Shown here piece after piece: positions 59,425 through 64,000 of a stretch of DNA of 64,000 nucleotides; within the stretch, counting starts at the first letter, position 1; each line of letters begins with the position of its first letter. The stretch is from NCBI GenBank assembly GCA_026196775.1, contig JAPHUD010000023.1, forward strand, positions 124,001-188,000, in the 5' to 3' direction. The notes below the pieces were generated by a model, which saw nothing but the letters and a program-made list of their open reading frames with translations, did not search any database and was not told where the DNA came from. Position numbers and translations under genes: made by a program. This DNA comes from Flavobacteriales bacterium. GTDB taxonomy: Bacteria > Bacteroidota > Bacteroidia > Flavobacteriales_E > Vicingaceae.

Positions 59425-60654
59425 ATGCCAAGTGTGAATAAAAAGAAAATTTTTAATGATCCTATTTATGGGTTTATAACCTTACCTTATGAAATTATTT
59501 TCGACTTAATAGAACATCCTTATTTTCAGAGATTAAGAAGAATTAAACAATTAGGATTAACACATTTGGTTTACCCGGGAGCTTTACATACTAGGTTTCA
59601 TCATGCTATGGGCACCATGAATTTGATGACTAAAGCCATTGATGTAATTCGCTCTAAAGGACATGAGATTACCGATGAAGAAGCTGTAGGTGTAACTATT
59701 GCAATTTTATTACACGATATTGGTCATGGACCATTTTCTCATGCCTTAGAACATAGTATAGTAAATGGTATTTCTCACGAAGAAATTTCTACGCTTTTTA
59801 TGGATAAACTTAATCAGGAGTTTAAAGGAAAATTGGATGTAGCTTTAAAAATATTTAGAAACGAATATCCTAAAAAATTCTTACATCAACTGGTTTCCGG
59901 ACAGTTAGATATGGATAGGTTAGATTATTTGCGAAGAGACAGCTTTTTCACAGGTGTTTCGGAAGGGGTTATTAGTACAGAAAGAATCATCACCATGCTT
60001 ACTGTTCATAACGATCATTTGGCTATTGAGGAAAAAGGAATTTACTCCATAGAAAAATTTATTATTGCCCGAAGATTAATGTATTGGCAGGTTTATTTGC
60101 ATAAAACCGTTTTATCGGCAGAAAATTTATTGGTAAACATTTTAAAAAGAGCTAAAAGCTTGGCAAATAATAATGAAGAATTGTTTTGTACGCCATCTTT
60201 AAAAACTTTTTTGTATGCTCAACATGATTTAGCTTCATTTAAAAATAACCCTAAATTATTGGATGAATTTGCCAATTTAGATGATTATGATATAATGACT
60301 TCAGTAAAAGTTTGGCAAAAATCTGAAGATAAAATTTTAGCTAAATTGTGTAAAATGATGGTGAACAGAAACTTGTACAAAGTAGTTATAAATGATAGTC
60401 GTTTAGCTAAAGATGAGCTTAATGCAATAAAAGAAAAGTTTTCTAGGCAGCTAAAAATATCGGAAAAAGAAATAGAATATTTTGTTTTTCAGGATGCTAT
60501 AGAAAACAATGCTTATAATCCCAAAATGGACAAGATAAATATTTTATTGAAAAACAATACCGTAAAAGATATTTCTGAGGCAGCAGATACCTTGAACATA
60601 TCTTCATTAGCAAGACCAGTTAAAAAATGGTTTGTATGTTATCCTAAAAAATAG
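59425..60654 (+). CDS. HD-domain hydrolase (dNTPase/SAMHD1-like)
   Basis: 409 residues. The HD metal motif is spread as usual: RFHHAMGTMNLM near residue 52, LLHDIGHGPFSHALEH near 95, and the later Asp in QLDMDRLDYLRRDSFFTG near 158. The family includes dGTP triphosphohydrolases and SAMHD1-like enzymes; substrates in Bacteroidota are not established. It begins IFNDPIYGFITLP, a frequent start in this subgroup. Transcribed away from porX. Confidence 0.92.
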   Translation: MPSVNKKKIFNDPIYGFITLPYEIIFDLIEHPYFQRLRRIKQLGLTHLVYPGALHTRFHHAMGTMNLMTKAIDVIRSKGHEITDEEAVGVTIAILLHDIGHGPFSHALEHSIVNGISHEEISTLFMDKLNQEFKGKLDVALKIFRNEYPKKFLHQLVSGQLDMDRLDYLRRDSFFTGVSEGVISTERIITMLTVHNDHLAIEEKGIYSIEKFIIARRLMYWQVYLHKTVLSAENLLVNILKRAKSLANNNEELFCTPSLKTFLYAQHDLASFKNNPKLLDEFANLDDYDIMTSVKVWQKSEDKILAKLCKMMVNRNLYKVVINDSRLAKDELNAIKEKFSRQLKISEKEIEYFVFQDAIENNAYNPKMDKINILLKNNTVKDISEAADTLNISSLARPVKKWFVCYPKK

Positions 60655-60678
60655 ATTTTTGAAATAAACCTGTAGAAA

Positions 60679-61992
60679 TTACTTCTCAGCAATCATTTTT
60701 TTCACCAATTTTTTCAGAATAAAATCTAAAGCAATGTAGCAAATGGACAGACAAATAGCAGAGATTAAAAGTGCGTGTTCAAAACTAAAATACAAGCTAC
60801 CAATATAAAAAGTTAGTGCTCTAATAATAGTTGTTGTAATATTAAAATACAGTAAAATATCTAATCTATCAATAATATTAGAAATTGACCCAACAGGAGA
60901 AACCAAATTGTTGAATAATACTAGAATAGCAAAGTATTTTATCATTTCTCCTGCTTGTCGCCAATCATTTCCAAACCAATCAAAAGCATATGGAGCAGCT
61001 AGTGAAAGTAAAATTAAAAGAGGAATAAGTGCCCAAAACATTTTTTTTTGAATTCTATAAATGAGTGATAAAAAGCCTTTTTTATCATGATGAAAAAGTT
61101 CGCTTGCTCGTTGGTAAAAAACCCTAGAAATGGCAGCAACTAATAGGCCTATAGGAATACTTACTACTTTTTCTGCCATGAAATAATACCCTGCGGTTTT
61201 TTCTGTAAAAAAGAATATAATAAAAATAGGAGTACCGTTGGAAACAATAGCACTTAAAATGCCCGACAATGTATAGAATGTAAGGTAGTTTTTGTATTTT
61301 TTTCCTATATCTTTTAAATCGATAAAAGTAGTAGATTTTACAATCCGCCAAAAAGAAACAGGAAGCTTAATTGCTAAGAACACAAAAGCAACAACACTAG
61401 AAAGTACGTTGGCAATTATTAATCCGCCTGAAAGGTAACCTAGCCATCCGAAAGTCACACTACCAGTGGAGTTAATCCCTGATTTAAGTATATCAGAGGA
61501 GGAAATTGTTTTATATCCTTTATGTTTATTAAAATAGTATTGGGTAGTTCTTATTAATCCACCAAAAAAAATGGCTAAAGGCAGAAGTAAAATAAAAATT
61601 CCCATACTGGATTTATTGAGCCAAGCCAATATGGTTTCATGAAAAAAATAAATAAAAATAAAAAGTAGAACATTAAACCAAAAACTAATAAAAGTAGCTA
61701 AGCTCCAAAGTGCAATAGTTGCCTTTTCTTCTTTTTCTATAACAATTGCAGCATCATACCTTCCTGTGCTAAGCATTGAAAGCACCATGAAAAGAGCCAT
61801 GAAAAGAGAGTAAGCACCAATTTGTTCGGCAGAATATAATTTTGTAATAATGGGTAAAGCCAAAAAAGCTATGGCATGTACTATTATTTGTCCAACAATT
61901 AGCGTAGTAACATGTTTACTAAATTCTGAGCGGGCTATGAATGTTGGAAATTTTATCAAAAGAAATGTGTTTTTAGCCTTATTATTAGACAA
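60679..61992 (-). CDS. polysaccharide flippase-like membrane protein (MOP superfamily)
   Basis: 437 residues with about 12 hydrophobic segments; early LYSAEQIGAYSLFMALFMVLSMLSTGRYDAAIV near residue 50 (written in parts here: LYSAEQIGAY, SLFMALF, STGRYDAAIV) is typical of Wzx-like O-antigen or polysaccharide exporters. It moves lipid-linked sugars across the inner membrane. Start is probably TTG 61990-61992, as an in-frame stop lies just upstream and the next Met is at residue 64. It lies 11 bp behind the outer-membrane-type gene at 62004. No glycosyltransferases are next to it. Confidence 0.85.
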   Translation of the reverse strand: MSNNKAKNTFLLIKFPTFIARSEFSKHVTTLIVGQIIVHAIAFLALPIITKLYSAEQIGAYSLFMALFMVLSMLSTGRYDAAIVIEKEEKATIALWSLATFISFWFNVLLFIFIYFFHETILAWLNKSSMGIFILLLPLAIFFGGLIRTTQYYFNKHKGYKTISSSDILKSGINSTGSVTFGWLGYLSGGLIIANVLSSVVAFVFLAIKLPVSFWRIVKSTTFIDLKDIGKKYKNYLTFYTLSGILSAIVSNGTPIFIIFFFTEKTAGYYFMAEKVVSIPIGLLVAAISRVFYQRASELFHHDKKGFLSLIYRIQKKMFWALIPLLILLSLAAPYAFDWFGNDWRQAGEMIKYFAILVLFNNLVSPVGSISNIIDRLDILLYFNITTTIIRALTFYIGSLYFSFEHALLISAICLSICYIALDFILKKLVKKMIAEK

Positions 61993-62003
61993 AAATTAAT
62001 TCA

Positions 62004-62825
62004 TTACATATCTGGTGTAATTCCCATAGGATTATAAACTGGAGGGCAAGATTTAGAACCTTTTTTTAATAGCATAAACCTAACTTTTATGATAAATGGT
62101 CTGGAACGAGTATTGAAATAATCGTGAGTAGATTTTATATGGTTAAACTCATAAATAGCAAATATTGGTGCTTCTATCATAGGCATGATAATTAACCTTT
62201 TTCCTGTTTTAAAACCCATTCCGAAAAAGTAGTGCAATTCTCCAACAAAATCGGAAACAAACTCGTGTGGTTGACCTAAAATTATGCCGCCATTACTTCT
62301 ACTTTTAATAAAAAAATAATCGGCATTAAGTCCAATTCCGTTTACTAAAAACGTTTTTTCAGACATGTCATATCGATTGCCAATATTAAAATTTAAAGAT
62401 GCTGCATGACCGCTATAAGAGGCTTCTGTTTGTTGTGTGGCAATTAAAGTGTCGTTAAAAAGTGTGGCAGATTCAAAATCTTCGCCACCTCTAAACCATT
62501 TGTAAGAAAGACCATAATCTATGTAATTAATTACTTTTTTATCATTCATTCTAAACATACCTATTTCGGCAAATAAGCCAAACTTTCCTGTTGGTTTTGC
62601 AGCATAATCTTGAGTAAATGTTTGATTTAAAGAATCGGTATAATCAATGCTTTCTTCTTGAGTAAGGTAAGGAAACATATAAGTTGTTCCTAATCCAAAG
62701 TACCAACCTTTGTCAATATTTTCGGCACCAGTACCATAAAGTCCACTACCTTTACCTGGTTTGTAAGCCTGACCAAACAGGAACATTGGTAAACTACAAA
62801 CAATTAATAAAATCAGTTTATGCAT
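62004..62825 (-). CDS. hypothetical exported outer-membrane-type protein
   Basis: 273 residues from ATG 62823-62825, with a signal peptide ending MFLFGQ (about residue 20) and GYKP/YGTGAENIDKGWYFGLG early in the mature part. Alternating strands and aromatic residues (GLFAEIGMFRM, FMGMGFKTG-like FFGMGFKTGKRL near 200) suggest a beta-barrel. I recognise no family. The TTG at 62853-62855 is inside an exact -7 box and is not the start. Co-transcribed with the flippase downstream. Confidence 0.72.
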   Translation of the reverse strand: MHKLILLIVCSLPMFLFGQAYKPGKGSGLYGTGAENIDKGWYFGLGTTYMFPYLTQEESIDYTDSLNQTFTQDYAAKPTGKFGLFAEIGMFRMNDKKVINYIDYGLSYKWFRGGEDFESATLFNDTLIATQQTEASYSGHAASLNFNIGNRYDMSEKTFLVNGIGLNADYFFIKSRSNGGIILGQPHEFVSDFVGELHYFFGMGFKTGKRLIIMPMIEAPIFAIYEFNHIKSTHDYFNTRSRPFIIKVRFMLLKKGSKSCPPVYNPMGITPDM

Positions 62826-63088
62826 TATTTTTAATTTAGAAGTTGATAAAGACAAAACTACATAAAGAAGTTGTTTAAAGCCCTCTCTATAAATTAAAAA
62901 ATGTTTCTTTTTTTACACTACATCGTTATTTTCTCTAACCATAACCTACGGCTATGCTTCTCAAAAATGCCTCGTATTGTAAAAAAAAATAATTCATTTT
63001 CATGGTTATATTTGAACTTTAAACAACTTTACTTTTTAGGTACAAAAACTTCCATTAATAGTAAGAGAAACAAACGAAGAGAAACTGA
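62826..63088. other. intergenic region with promoter of the 62004 gene
   Basis: An exact TAGTTTTG box lies on the minus strand at 62860-62853, 28 bp upstream of the ATG at 62825. Elsewhere in these 263 bp I see no gene; a 63-codon ORF (62901-63092) has no start signal or protein-like composition. Confidence 0.6.
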
Positions 63089-64000
63089 TTAAATTGTTTT
63101 GATTTTATTGGCATATTTAATTATGAAAAAACCAGCAAAACTTGCTATAATAGAAGCAAATAAAACACCCATTTTAGCTTCTTCAATATAAACTTTATCA
63201 ACAAAGGCTAAACCTCCAATAAATAATGACATGGTAAAACCAATGGCAGCCAAAAATCCAGCTCCTAAAAGATGAACTTTGTTCATTCCATCAGGAAGAG
63301 TAACCCATTTAAATTTTAAGAGGATAGAAATTAATCCGTAAACACCTAGTACTTTTCCAACCAATAAACCTACAAAAACGCCAAAAAATACAGGACTAAT
63401 TATTTGGTTTAGCGATTCGTTAGAAAATACTACCCCCGCATTACTTAGTGCAAATATGGGCATTATAACGAAAGCAACTATAGGGTGCATTCTATGTTCT
63501 AATCTTTGCAATGGAGTAAGAGCTTTTTTAGAACAATCTCTAACATCTTCAATAATGTGTAATTGATTATTTGTAACTGCTGGATTGTTGTTAGGTTCTT
63601 CTTCTTCAAACTTAAAAATGAGGTGTTTAATGCGTTTAATGTATTCTTTTTCAGAAACTTTTACATTAACAGGTATGGTCATAGCAGCCATAACAGCAGC
63701 AATTGTGGCATGTACACCCGACATTAAAAATGCTAGCCACAATCCACCAATTCCAATTATTGCATAGTAGATAGTGTTTCTAATACCAATAAGATTAGAA
63801 GCAATTAATATTAACATGAAAACACCGCCTGTTGCTAAACTAATAAAATCAATATTAGAGGTATAGAAAAAAGCAATAACCAACACTGCCCCAATATCAT
63901 CAACAATAGCTAATGCAGTAAGGAAAATTTTTAGTGAAAGTGGTACTTTGTTTCCCAAAAGATACAAAACGCCTAAAGCAAAAGCAATGTCGGTTGCCAT
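63089..64000 (-). CDS. nhaA: Na+/H+ antiporter NhaA (5' end outside window)
   Basis: NhaA exchanges two protons for one sodium ion at the inner membrane. The frame is open to the edge; MATDIAFALGVLYLLG at 64000 matches an internal motif (AATDIAFALGVL of E. coli), so about 130 residues are missing and the Met is not the start. The ion-binding aspartates are in ALAIVDDIGAV near residue 30. Several membrane segments and the loop HRMHPIVAFVIMPIFALSNAGV follow. An insertion rich in Asn/Glu (KFEEEEPNNNPAVTNN) lies in the middle loop, as in many Bacteroidota members. Confidence 0.95.
   Translation of the reverse strand: MATDIAFALGVLYLLGNKVPLSLKIFLTALAIVDDIGAVLVIAFFYTSNIDFISLATGGVFMLILIASNLIGIRNTIYYAIIGIGGLWLAFLMSGVHATIAAVMAAMTIPVNVKVSEKEYIKRIKHLIFKFEEEEPNNNPAVTNNQLHIIEDVRDCSKKALTPLQRLEHRMHPIVAFVIMPIFALSNAGVVFSNESLNQIISPVFFGVFVGLLVGKVLGVYGLISILLKFKWVTLPDGMNKVHLLGAGFLAAIGFTMSLFIGGLAFVDKVYIEEAKMGVLFASIIASFAGFFIIKYANKIKTI

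Noticed and set aside
62901-63092. 63-codon plus-strand ORF
   Set aside because: Low-complexity Lys/Phe/Asn-rich translation, no ribosome site or promoter, and it runs into the nhaA 3' end.

Overview
The window is AT-rich DNA from a Bacteroidota genome, most likely a Flavobacteriales-type marine or denitrifying lineage. The evidence is type IX secretion (a type A and a type B sorting domain, PorP/SprF, PorX), many promoters of the Bacteroidota type TAnnTTTG, and a DUF2490 protein. No species can be named from sequence alone. Both ends are cut inside genes (mnmE at base 1, nhaA at base 64000).

Layout: 1-4.2 kb holds mnmE (3' part), a zinc-ribbon protein, moeA, an FNR-type regulator with an Fe-S cysteine set, and a small operon with a cNMP-domain protein lacking a DNA-binding domain. 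4.2-7.4 kb holds tryptophanase, a DUF2490 protein and a TauE/SafE anion exporter. 7.6-16.2 kb is a respiratory nitrate reductase operon (cytochrome c, narG, narH, narJ, narI) and a second CRP/FNR regulator. 16.4-24.5 kb is a 2385-residue surface adhesin with 19 repeats plus its PorP/SprF partner. 24.6-33.7 kb holds moaA, a hemerythrin-like protein, a di-heme peroxidase with a haem lipoprotein, a candidate small RNA, a porin, two NarK transporters and an unknown regulated protein. 33.8-34.5 kb is a GNAT gene in a cassette-like setting. 34.7-64 kb is mostly housekeeping: SpoIIE-type phosphatase, accD, fba, arsenate-reductase-like protein, Na+ symporter, ndk, ugd, an aminotransferase, nadK, pdxH, yqgE, lpxB, mscS, surE, corA, tRNA-Ser, copper-binding proteins, porX, an HD hydrolase, a flippase and nhaA.

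Main result: a compact anaerobic/nitrate regulon can be read directly from the DNA. Twelve promoter regions carry a 14-bp palindrome ATGAY-N4-RTCAT (close to the FNR box TTGAT-N4-ATCAA). In each one the centre lies exactly 36.5 bp from the last base of a TAnnTTTG-like -7 box, which places the site near -41.5, the class II activator position. One site serves two divergent promoters (moeA and fnr) with the same spacing on both sides. Three promoters carry a second site exactly 22 bp further upstream. The regulon covers both regulators, moeA, the nar operon, both narK genes, porin, peroxidase/cytochrome, hemerythrin, tryptophanase, TauE, two unknown gene sets, and one promoter that drives no ORF but a transcript of about 90 nt ending in a hairpin, which resembles an FNR-controlled small RNA.

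Working together: molybdenum cofactor enzymes (MoeA, probably MoaA) equip NarG. A porin and the NarK pair would move nitrate and nitrite. NarGHI with a membrane cytochrome c would carry electrons. Hemerythrin and peroxidase probably handle NO/O2/H2O2 by-products. No nitrite, NO or N2O reductase is in the window.
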